7,486 nucleotides of DNA, from assembly GCA_002508495.1 (NCBI GenBank), contig DANA01000081.1:1-7486 (forward strand). Reading direction: 5' to 3'. The translations under genes were made by a program, and so were the position numbers. The notes below the pieces were generated by a model. That model did not search any database. It saw only the letters and a list, made by a program, of their open reading frames with translations, and was not told where the DNA came from. Source of the DNA: Methanoregula sp. UBA276 (GTDB lineage: Archaea; Halobacteriota; Methanomicrobia; Methanomicrobiales; Methanospirillaceae). This document shows, piece by piece, positions 1-5,066 of the stretch. The stretch's first letter is position 1; each line of letters opens with the position of its first letter.

Positions 1-1479
1 GGGACGACGCAGCAAGGCCCGGGCAATGGAGATACGCTGCTTCTCCCCTCCCGACAACATCATCCCGCCCTCGCCGATAAGCGTTTCAAGGCCCGGTGCG
101 GAACGGGCGAGGATCCAGTCACACGACGCTTTGTGCAATGCATCCCTCATCTGCTCATCGGTCGCATCCGGCATGACAAAGAGGAGGTTCTCCTTAATCG
201 TCCCCGAGAACAACTGGGCGTCCTGTGTGACGAGACCAATCTGCCGGCGCAGCGGGTTATACCGGATCAGGGCAGAGGCATGGCTGTTGAAAAAGATCTC
301 CCCGCGGTCAGGACGGTACAGTCCCGCCAGGAGCTTCATGAGCGTTGACTTGCCGGCACCGGATGGGCCGACAAACGCGATCGTCTCTCCTGCCTTCACG
401 TGGAACGAGATTCCATCGATAGCGTTATAATTGGTACTCTTGTGACGGAAGACGACCTCATCAAAACGGATATCGTTGAGCTCGTCAATCTCGATCGGGG
501 TATCCGGGGGGATCTCAATTGGCTTCTGCATCAGCCTGTCGAAATTACCCAGGGATGCCTCGGCTTCGCGGTAATTCACGATGATCGTGCCAAAGTCCTG
601 CAGGGGTACAAAGATGATGGCAGTAATGGACTGCATCGCGACCAGTTCCCCCGTTGAGAGGAAATTCCGGAAGATCAGCCAGAGGAGGATGAACAGTATC
701 GATTGCTTCAGGATGGCAAGCGTCGTCCCCTGGAAGAACGTCAGCATGCGTACCCGCTTTATTTTCGTCATCTCCAGATTGAAGATCTTCTGGTTTCGTT
801 CCCGCAATCGCCGGATCTCGGGGTAGGTGAGACCAAGGCTTTTCACCAGCTCGATATTCCGGAGGGATTCGGTGATCACGCCGGCGATCTCGTTCGTCTC
901 GCTGTTGATCTCCCGCTGGGTCGTCTTGATCTTGTCCGAGAGCAGCCAGGAAAACGATCCAAGGACAAGGATACCTATGAAAAAGACCGGTACCAGCAGC
1001 CAGTTCATGGTGATAGAATAGACGATCAGAAAACCAATGCCAACAAACGTGGAGAAGAGGACATTGATGAATGCATTGAAGAAGGTCTGGGTATCTGCCC
1101 GTACTTTTTGCAATATCGATAACGTCTCACCGCTCCGCTGGTCTTCGAACTCATCATAGGACAAGAGGAGCGTCTGCGCAAGGCCGTCGTTGTATATCTG
1201 CATCCCGAATTTCTGGACTGCCAGTCGTGCGAAATAATCCTGGAATGTTTTAGCAAGCCGGGCAAGCACGGCGATTGCGACCGCCACGCCCAGCCAGAAA
1301 AGCACCCCCCGGACCAGCGCATTTTCAGAAATGTCACCCGGGTTCAGGGCATACTCATCGATGATCTTCCCGAAAATAATCGGGTCGATGAGGTTCAGCA
1401 TCTGGCTGGTTCCCGCTAAAACGAGCGCTGCAATGATAAGCCATTTGTGCGGCCCGAGATACTTCCAGAGGGTTGTCAT
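1..1479 (-). CDS. ABC exporter half-transporter (membrane domain + ATPase), 3' end cut by window
   Basis: The minus-strand frame is open for 493 codons from ATG at 1479 to the window edge. Residues ~1-310 form an ABC type-1 exporter membrane domain with about six hydrophobic segments (near 13-35, 57-78, 137-156, 160-182, 255-275, 282-300). Residues ~335-493 begin the ATPase domain: Walker A GPSGAGKS at 371-378, Q-loop Gln419 (VTQD), and signature LSGGEKQR at 475-482. Walker B, the D-loop and the H-loop should follow and lie outside the window. Proteins with this architecture pump lipids, peptides or drugs outward as homo- or heterodimers; the substrate cannot be read from the sequence. No partner half-transporter lies upstream on this strand, so any partner would be beyond the left edge. 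The RBS is weak (an AGGT about 12 nt before the ATG). The family and domain assignment is secure; the role is not. Confidence 0.95.
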   Translation of the reverse strand, partial: MTTLWKYLGPHKWLIIAALVLAGTSQMLNLIDPIIFGKIIDEYALNPGDISENALVRGVLFWLGVAVAIAVLARLAKTFQDYFARLAVQKFGMQIYNDGLAQTLLLSYDEFEDQRSGETLSILQKVRADTQTFFNAFINVLFSTFVGIGFLIVYSITMNWLLVPVFFIGILVLGSFSWLLSDKIKTTQREINSETNEIAGVITESLRNIELVKSLGLTYPEIRRLRERNQKIFNLEMTKIKRVRMLTFFQGTTLAILKQSILFILLWLIFRNFLSTGELVAMQSITAIIFVPLQDFGTIIVNYREAEASLGNFDRLMQKPIEIPPDTPIEIDELNDIRFDEVVFRHKSTNYNAIDGISFHVKAGETIAFVGPSGAGKSTLMKLLAGLYRPDRGEIFFNSHASALIRYNPLRRQIGLVTQDAQLFSGTIKENLLFVMPDATDEQMRDALHKASCDWILARSAPGLETLIGEGGMMLSGGEKQRISIARALLRRP

Positions 1480-1518
1480 TTTTTGGCAAACCTGCGTTTT
1501 TTTGATCCTTATCAAGAG

Positions 1519-1530
1519 GGTTTTATGGGG
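1519..1530 (-). promoter_or_regulatory. Possible TATA box for the ABC transporter gene
   Basis: Read on the minus strand, the stretch contains CCCCATAAAA about 45 nt before the ATG at 1479. That position would give a short 5' leader if it acts as an archaeal TATA box. The match is modest and no clear BRE is visible, so this is a weak call. Confidence 0.25.
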
Positions 1531-1674
1531 TCTGAACGGTAGTGCTCCGGACACAACATACTCTGGACTACCTGATGAGGATTTCTGTCCCGCGTGGGTG
1601 CTTTGCAGGTGCGGACCGGTGCAGGGATAGACCCCCCCTGCTGGCGGGAGCGGGACGGGGCCCGGGCTCACGTT

Positions 1675-1692
1675 GGAGAAGCGCATTTCTCC
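1675..1692. repeat. Small inverted repeat (6-bp stem)
   Basis: GGAGAA at 1675-1680 and TTCTCC at 1687-1692 are perfect complements around a 6-nt loop (GCGCAT). It is intergenic and not followed by a T-run, so it is not an obvious terminator. Its function is unknown, and a 6-bp stem can arise by chance. Confidence 0.4.
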
Positions 1693-1805
1693 GCAGGGGA
1701 TACATTGGGTTTTGGGGCACCTCACGATAATGTGAAAGGGAGGCCCCGGGCAAAAAAACACAGGATGCAAAGACCGCTGCTGATACAAACCGTTATTGCG
1801 TTGCA

Positions 1806-1838
1806 GTGTAATATTCACAAAAAATCACTGGTTTATTT
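1806..1838 (+). promoter_or_regulatory. Candidate TATA boxes for the esterase gene
   Basis: Two AT-rich candidates stand out in otherwise GC-rich DNA: TAATATTC at about 1808-1815 and TTTATTT at about 1832-1838. Either would place the transcript start roughly at 1835-1863, giving a 5' leader of about 70-100 nt that could include the hairpin at 1856-1876. The choice between them is uncertain. Confidence 0.35.
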
Positions 1839-1855
1839 CCGGCTGACAAGGTGCA

Positions 1856-1876
1856 GCGGTATCGGCAGCATACCGC
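1856..1876 (+). repeat. Perfect 7-bp hairpin in probable 5' leader of the esterase
   Basis: GCGGTAT (1856-1862) and ATACCGC (1870-1876) are perfect complements around a 7-nt loop (CGGCAGC). The hairpin ends 59 nt before the esterase ATG, with no T-run after it. It could be an operator palindrome or an RNA structure in the leader. It matches no riboswitch I recognise. Confidence 0.45.
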
Positions 1877-1935
1877 CCCCGCCTCGCAAATACCGTCCCT
1901 CTCCCATGAAAAGACCTGAAGGGGATTTTTGTCGT

Positions 1936-3480
1936 ATGCAAATCGGGAAACTCACAACGTGTGTTCTGGTAATCTGCCTGGTCATCATCGGTTTTTCACT
2001 CCTGGCAGGATGTACCCAGAAAGGACCGGATGCCGGTGCAGCAAAGACCGATACGGTCATCGTAAAGACCGACGCCGGTCGGGTTTCGGGAACCCAGCAG
2101 GGCGGGCTCCGGGTCTTCACGGGGATCCCGTTCGCAGCTCCGCCGACCGGAGACCTGCGGTGGAGACCTCCGGCACCTGTACAACCATGGGAGGGTGTGA
2201 AGGAGGCGAAGATGTTTTCACCGGCCTGTCCCCAGCCGGTTGCTGCGGATCCCACGCTGAATATGAGCGAGGACTGCCTGTATCTCAATGTATGGACCCC
2301 GGCAAAGAGCGTTGATGACAACCTGCCGGTCATGGTCTTTTTCTATGGTGGGGCGTTCGGAAAGATTGCCGGCTCCATGCCGCTGTATAACGGCACCACC
2401 CTTGCAGAGAACGGAGTCGTTGTCGTTACTCCCAATTACCGGGTCGGGGCCCTCGGGTTCCTTGCCCATCCCGAGCTTGATGCCGAGTCCCCGTACAATG
2501 TCTCGGGCAATTACGGCCTCCTTGACCAGATCGCCGCCATGCAGTGGGTTCAGAAGAACATCGGGGAGTTCGGCGGCGACCCATCACGGGTGACCATCTT
2601 CGGGCAGTCCGCTGGGGGCGAAAGCATCCTCATCCACCTGGTCAGCCCGCAGACTAAAGGGTTGTACCAGCAGGCCATTGTCGAGAGCGGCACGTTCTGG
2701 ACGAACGGCGCAGAAATTGATGCGCTCAATTCCAAAGCCGATGCCGAACAGCTCGGGGAAACGTTTGCAGAGAGCCTCGGGTACTCCGGCCCGGGTACTA
2801 TCGCACAGATGCGGACTATGAGCGCTCAGAAAATTGCCGATGCCACGCCATGGCCTGCCGCCCCGTTCCAGATGGTGAACATGCGGCACTTCGAGCCCAC
2901 CATTGACGGCTGGCTCATCCCGGATTCCCCGGATACGCTCTACCGACTCCACCGCCAGAACCCGGTCCCCCTCATCATCGGGAACAATGCCGATGACGGG
3001 ACAACGCTGGCTGCCGGTGCAAACATGACCGTTACGGAGTACCACACATTTATCCGGAACCGGTTCGGGAAGGACGCCGATGCGGTCCTTGCAAAATACC
3101 CTGCCGGTTCAACCGCGGAAGTCCAGACCCGGCTTGAGCAGATCATGACCGACTATGACTTTACCGATGCGGTGAAGTTTGTTGCGGGATCCATGGCAGA
3201 GACCAACACGAGCACCTGGCGGTACCAGTACTCCTATGTCCTGCCCGGGCAGCCCTACGGGGCATTCCATGGCAGCGAGACTATCCTGCTTTTCAGGGTC
3301 CCGATACCCAGGGATCCTATAACGGATTCGGTTGCAGACAATCTCATCGATATCTGGACCCGGTTTGCAAAGACCGGCAACCCGAATGGCGGGATGAATG
3401 TCACCTGGCCGGAATACTCGCGGCAGATCCCGCAGTACCTGGTGATCAATATCACCCCGTCGGTTGCTGCGGATGCGTGA
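1936..3480 (+). CDS. Type-B carboxylesterase, predicted lipoprotein
   Basis: A 514-residue carboxylesterase of the cholinesterase / para-nitrobenzyl esterase group (alpha/beta hydrolase), which hydrolyses carboxylic esters. The start at 1936 is chosen because it begins a clean lipoprotein signal (basic Lys5, hydrophobic core, lipobox LLAGC with Cys26) and follows a GAAGGGGA tract at a slightly long 10-11 nt; the frame is open further upstream, but that part is not protein-like. Family landmarks: the EDCLYLNVWTP motif from Glu112, oxyanion-hole segment YGGAF at 137-141, nucleophile elbow GQSAGG with Ser225, the acid motif NNADDG with Asp354 where Glu is usual, and His445 in FHGSE. The protein ends soon after the conserved YLVI segment, a little short at the C terminus but apparently complete. 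It should sit lipid-anchored on the outer face of the membrane. The natural substrate cannot be read from the sequence. It is transcribed alone, divergently from the ABC transporter. Confidence 0.93.
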   Translation: MQIGKLTTCVLVICLVIIGFSLLAGCTQKGPDAGAAKTDTVIVKTDAGRVSGTQQGGLRVFTGIPFAAPPTGDLRWRPPAPVQPWEGVKEAKMFSPACPQPVAADPTLNMSEDCLYLNVWTPAKSVDDNLPVMVFFYGGAFGKIAGSMPLYNGTTLAENGVVVVTPNYRVGALGFLAHPELDAESPYNVSGNYGLLDQIAAMQWVQKNIGEFGGDPSRVTIFGQSAGGESILIHLVSPQTKGLYQQAIVESGTFWTNGAEIDALNSKADAEQLGETFAESLGYSGPGTIAQMRTMSAQKIADATPWPAAPFQMVNMRHFEPTIDGWLIPDSPDTLYRLHRQNPVPLIIGNNADDGTTLAAGANMTVTEYHTFIRNRFGKDADAVLAKYPAGSTAEVQTRLEQIMTDYDFTDAVKFVAGSMAETNTSTWRYQYSYVLPGQPYGAFHGSETILLFRVPIPRDPITDSVADNLIDIWTRFAKTGNPNGGMNVTWPEYSRQIPQYLVINITPSVAADA

Positions 3481-3498
3481 CTTTTTATCGCGGGTACA

Positions 3499-3530
3499 GT
3501 GTGGGGCACTCCACCCCGTTGCCTTTTTTA
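3499..3530 (+). terminator. Likely terminator after the esterase
   Basis: Just after the esterase stop codon, short alternative stems can form (for example GTGG at 3501-3504 with CCAC at 3511-3514, or GGGG at 3503-3506 with CCCC at 3514-3517). They are followed by six T at 3524-3529. Archaeal termination depends mainly on the T-run, so this is plausible. Confidence 0.5.
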
Positions 3531-3572
3531 AGACATTCGGCTCTTTTACCAGCAGAGGCCGCCCGCTATTAG

Positions 3573-3583
3573 TCAATATATGG
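3573..3583 (+). promoter_or_regulatory. TATA box of the small cysteine-rich protein gene
   Basis: TCAATATATGG contains a good archaeal TATA core (AATATATG at 3575-3582) in GC-rich surroundings, about 46 nt before the ATG at 3628. The expected transcript start near 3604 gives a leader of about 24 nt containing the GTGA-type RBS. This supports an independent promoter. Confidence 0.6.
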
Positions 3584-3627
3584 GATCGCGGCCAAACAGA
3601 GATCAGGAATAACCATACAGTGAAACC

Positions 3628-3891
3628 ATGTCAGAAAAATCCCCCCTAGCCCGGCTCGTGCTCTTCATGGTCTGCTTATCGATTGCCGGAAGTATCCTTG
3701 CCGGGGTGCATTATGCGGTCATTGATCGTCCGGTGCAGGAAGCTGCGCTGTATCCTCCGGCCAACAGCGAATCGTGCACCATCATCTACACGGGTTCCTG
3801 CTCCTATATCCGTGCCACGATATGCCGCGTTGGCGGGACATCTCTTGAATGGCTTCAGTCATGTATGAAAGATTACGGCTGCTGTGTGTAA
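3628..3891 (+). CDS. Small membrane-anchored or secreted protein with six exported cysteines, unknown function
   Basis: An 87-residue protein that I do not recognise. Residues 1-9 are polar with Lys4 and Arg9. Residues 10-31 form one hydrophobic segment that could be an uncleaved signal anchor or a signal peptide (possible cleavage after an Ala near 20-26). The exported part (~32-87) has six cysteines, C50, C58, C66, C79, C85 and C86, the last two adjacent at the C terminus; a seventh (C16) lies inside the hydrophobic segment. Six cysteines in about 40 residues suggest a disulfide-stabilised mini-domain, or less likely a metal site. The gene looks real: a TATA box at 3573-3583, an AGTGA RBS at 5 nt spacing from the ATG, and a strong hairpin terminator after its TAA. 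It is not in an operon with the esterase or the next gene. The role is unknown; a secreted peptide or an envelope factor are guesses. Confidence 0.75.
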   Translation: MSEKSPLARLVLFMVCLSIAGSILAGVHYAVIDRPVQEAALYPPANSESCTIIYTGSCSYIRATICRVGGTSLEWLQSCMKDYGCCV

Positions 3892-3911
3892 GGTAGGAAA
3901 CCGGGAAGGGG

Positions 3912-3943
3912 CCGGATAACCCGGGGGTTATCCCGGTGTTTTA
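3912..3943 (+). terminator. Strong hairpin terminator after the small cysteine-rich protein
   Basis: GGATAACC (3914-3921) pairs perfectly with GGTTATCC (3926-3933) around a CGGG loop. The stem extends through a one-base bulge by CC (3912-3913) with GG (3935-3936). TGTTTTA follows directly. It lies 20 nt after the stop codon at 3891 and separates this gene from the next. Confidence 0.75.
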
Positions 3944-4006
3944 GGACACCTTTATGGCCGTGAGGCCGGCACCTCCTCCCGGTTCCGCCCTGCGGGAATC
4001 GTTGCC

Positions 4007-4534
4007 GTGATGCCGCTCATCTTCCATGCCGTGATCGTCACGGGCGGCCTGTACATTCTCCTATCCCCGTTGCTGGCGAAGAAGAAATGGTGGTTCCACT
4101 TCGTCTACTGGCTGGTCATCATGAACCTGATGGAACTGATCGCGTACATGCCGATGCGGACGTTTGCAAGGCACGGCGACATCGGGAACATCAACCACGG
4201 GCTGGGGCTCTCGCCATGGGTACTCTTCTTCCCGGGTACGCTCCTCATCCTGACATTGCTGTATTTCCTCTTCTCCCGTGTCCTTCCCCGGGCCAACGTG
4301 ATTGTTGCCGGTGATTCGCAACCGGTCCGGTACGCACTTCTCGTATTCTCGGCGTTCTTTGTCGTTGACTGGAGGAGCATCTTCCGCGTGGTACTCCTGT
4401 CGTTTTTGGGGACGGAGTGGATCATCGGGTTTGCCGGGATCTCCGCATACGTACTGGTCATCGTCCTGTGCTGGCCGGACCGGTCATGGGTCACATCTGC
4501 AGAGGAGCGGGTGAAGGCAGGGACCGGGAAATAG
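4007..4534 (+). CDS. Multi-pass membrane protein, unknown function (possible C-terminal part of a larger family)
   Basis: A 175-residue hydrophobic protein with four or five probable membrane segments (about 4-23, 30-48, 70-91, 108-121, 132-155). Its most distinctive part is residues 50-68, MRTFARHGDIGNINHGLGL, followed by SPWVLFFPG. My impression is that this resembles the C-terminal half of large integral-membrane proteins in the loose M50-like group, where the metal-binding HExxH lies earlier; no HExxH is present here, so protease activity is not supported. The start is uncertain: GTG at 4007 is followed directly by ATG at 4010, no convincing RBS precedes either, and the frame stays open back to 3920 without an ATG. 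The polar tail (~158-175) ends at TAG 4532-4534, directly before a GC hairpin. A truncated gene is possible. That it is a real coding frame is fairly sure; its function is unknown. Confidence 0.7.
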   Translation: MMPLIFHAVIVTGGLYILLSPLLAKKKWWFHFVYWLVIMNLMELIAYMPMRTFARHGDIGNINHGLGLSPWVLFFPGTLLILTLLYFLFSRVLPRANVIVAGDSQPVRYALLVFSAFFVVDWRSIFRVVLLSFLGTEWIIGFAGISAYVLVIVLCWPDRSWVTSAEERVKAGTGK

Positions 4535-4537
4535 GGT

Positions 4538-4555
4538 GCGGGGGGTTGCCCCCGC
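4538..4555 (+). terminator. GC-rich hairpin directly after the membrane-protein stop codon
   Basis: GCGGGGG (4538-4544) and CCCCCGC (4549-4555) form a perfect 7-bp stem with a GTTG loop, starting 3 nt after the TAG. No T-run follows, so it may slow or protect transcript ends rather than terminate by itself. Confidence 0.5.
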
Positions 4556-4577
4556 CATGATGGGCATTGCAGCCCCT

Positions 4578-4604
4578 GTACCCGGGGGCATCACGCACGG
4601 GTAC
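4578..4604. repeat. Inverted repeat (7-bp arms)
   Basis: GTACCCG (4578-4584) and CGGGTAC (4598-4604) are perfect complements separated by 13 nt. It sits between the membrane-protein gene and the end (4607) of the Fe-S protein remnant read from the other strand. It may once have been a two-sided terminator for converging transcripts. No T-run is seen. Confidence 0.4.
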
Positions 4605-4606
4605 GG

Positions 4607-4735
4607 TCAGGAGTCCATCATCCGGTCGGCCGGTTCGATAACATCCAGTGCTTCGGCCTGCGATCCCGGGGCGAGACGGGCGTCATCAAGGTTCCGCCGG
4701 CAGAACGGGCATGTTGAAGCGAGAGTACCAGCGCC
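4607..4735 (-). pseudogene. 3' remnant of a cysteine-rich (CCG-domain) Fe-S protein, HdrD/GlpC-like
   Basis: Read on the minus strand down to the TGA at 4609-4607, the last ~43 codons give LASTCPFCRRNLDDA and then ALDVIEPADRMMD. This matches the usual C terminus of CCG-domain Fe-S proteins (heterodisulfide reductase HdrD, GlpC and related Fe-S oxidoreductases), whose last CxxC ends as a CPFC motif followed by an acidic Asp-Val-x-Glu helix. The two Cys codons lie at 4700-4711. The frame runs on upstream to 4987, but beyond about 4735 the translation is charged and not family-like, and it overlaps the antisense acyltransferase remnant. No catalytic or second cluster region remains. In an intact protein this domain would bind a 4Fe-4S cluster in electron transfer. 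The call rests on a short but characteristic motif. Confidence 0.65.
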
Positions 4736-4923
4736 ATGGCCGCCGACTCCTGCACGGTATACGTCTTCCACCCGGTCGTCCTCGTGTCCCTCTCCCTCCT
4801 GTTCGCGGGTGTCGCCCTTCCCCAGCGGGCAAAATTCGCCATCGTGCTCCCGCTCTCCTATGCTTCTCGTTTGTGCTCGCCCACGGAATTCGCGCACTGC
4901 CCGGGGTAAAGAAGGTACTCTGA
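4736..4923 (+). pseudogene. 3' remnant of an acyltransferase-3 family membrane protein, frameshifted
   Basis: Two adjacent frames together read like the last two membrane helices of an acyltransferase-3 family protein (membrane O-acyltransferases acting on sugars and envelope glycans). The first frame, from about 4736, gives VYVFHPVVLVSLSLLFAGVA and then LPQRAKFAIVLPLS. A change of frame near 4850-4863 (equivalent to loss of one base) leads into CFSFVLAHGIRALPGVKKVL with TGA at 4921-4923; PGVKKVL is a typical end for this family. Without the shift, the first frame stops at TAA 4907-4909. In-frame TGA 4715-4717 closes the upstream side. The rest of the roughly 350-residue protein, including the catalytic N-terminal His region, is absent. 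It abuts the Fe-S remnant 5' to 5'. Confidence 0.65.
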
Positions 4924-5040
4924 TTGGGTAGTATGGCGGGAGAGTGCGAAGGACCGGGCTACGAGTTGCAGGCAGCGGGGGAATCACCGCATTTCCCGGA
5001 TAGCTAGGTTATTTCGGGCATTCATGCGGTTCGAAGGAAT
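4924..5040. other. Spacer without recognisable gene
   Basis: About 117 nt lie between the acyltransferase tail and the minus-strand terminator of the C69 gene. No frame with protein-like composition, no convincing hairpin with a T-run, and no tRNA were seen here. Confidence 0.5.
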
Positions 5041-5066
5041 AAAAAAAAAGTCAGGGAAAAAATTGA
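5041..5066 (-). terminator. T-run terminator of the C69 dipeptidase gene
   Basis: On the minus strand, directly after the TAA, come runs of six T (complement of 5057-5062) and nine T (complement of 5041-5049) separated by CCCTGAC. Paired T-runs with no stem are the standard form of intrinsic archaeal terminators. Confidence 0.75.

Larger units (their letters stand above)
1480..1935. other. Divergent intergenic region, no credible gene
   Basis: This 456-nt stretch separates the divergent ABC transporter and esterase genes. Open frames cross it, including an in-frame extension of the esterase back to 1594, but their translations are Arg/Pro/Gly-rich, low in complexity and resemble no family I recognise. 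It holds two perfect small inverted repeats (1675-1692 and 1856-1876), AT-rich TATA-like stretches near 1806-1837, and GC-rich tracts near 1628-1670. The length and structure suit a regulatory region or the residue of a lost gene. Confidence 0.6.

Noticed and set aside
1..657. Several plus-strand frames of 70-134 residues
   Set aside because: All are antisense to the ATPase domain of the ABC transporter, whose Walker A, Q-loop and signature motifs fix the true frame on the minus strand.
1696..1709. 14-nt direct repeat GGGGATACATTGGG, found again at 7436-7449
   Set aside because: The match does not extend on either side and a 14-mer repeat by chance is not rare in a 7.5-kb GC-rich window searched this freely.
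1594..1935. In-frame N-terminal extension of the esterase (114 more codons)
   Set aside because: The extension is Arg/Pro-rich without recognisable domains, and a lipoprotein signal must be N-terminal; the ATG at 1936 gives a perfect one.
4536..4931. 131-residue plus-strand frame
   Set aside because: Its translation is Ser/Pro/Arg-rich and unlike any family, and it overlaps two better explained gene remnants in other frames.
5020..5040. tRNA T-loop-like GCGGTTCGAAGG
   Set aside because: No matching acceptor, D-arm or anticodon stem could be found upstream or downstream on either strand.
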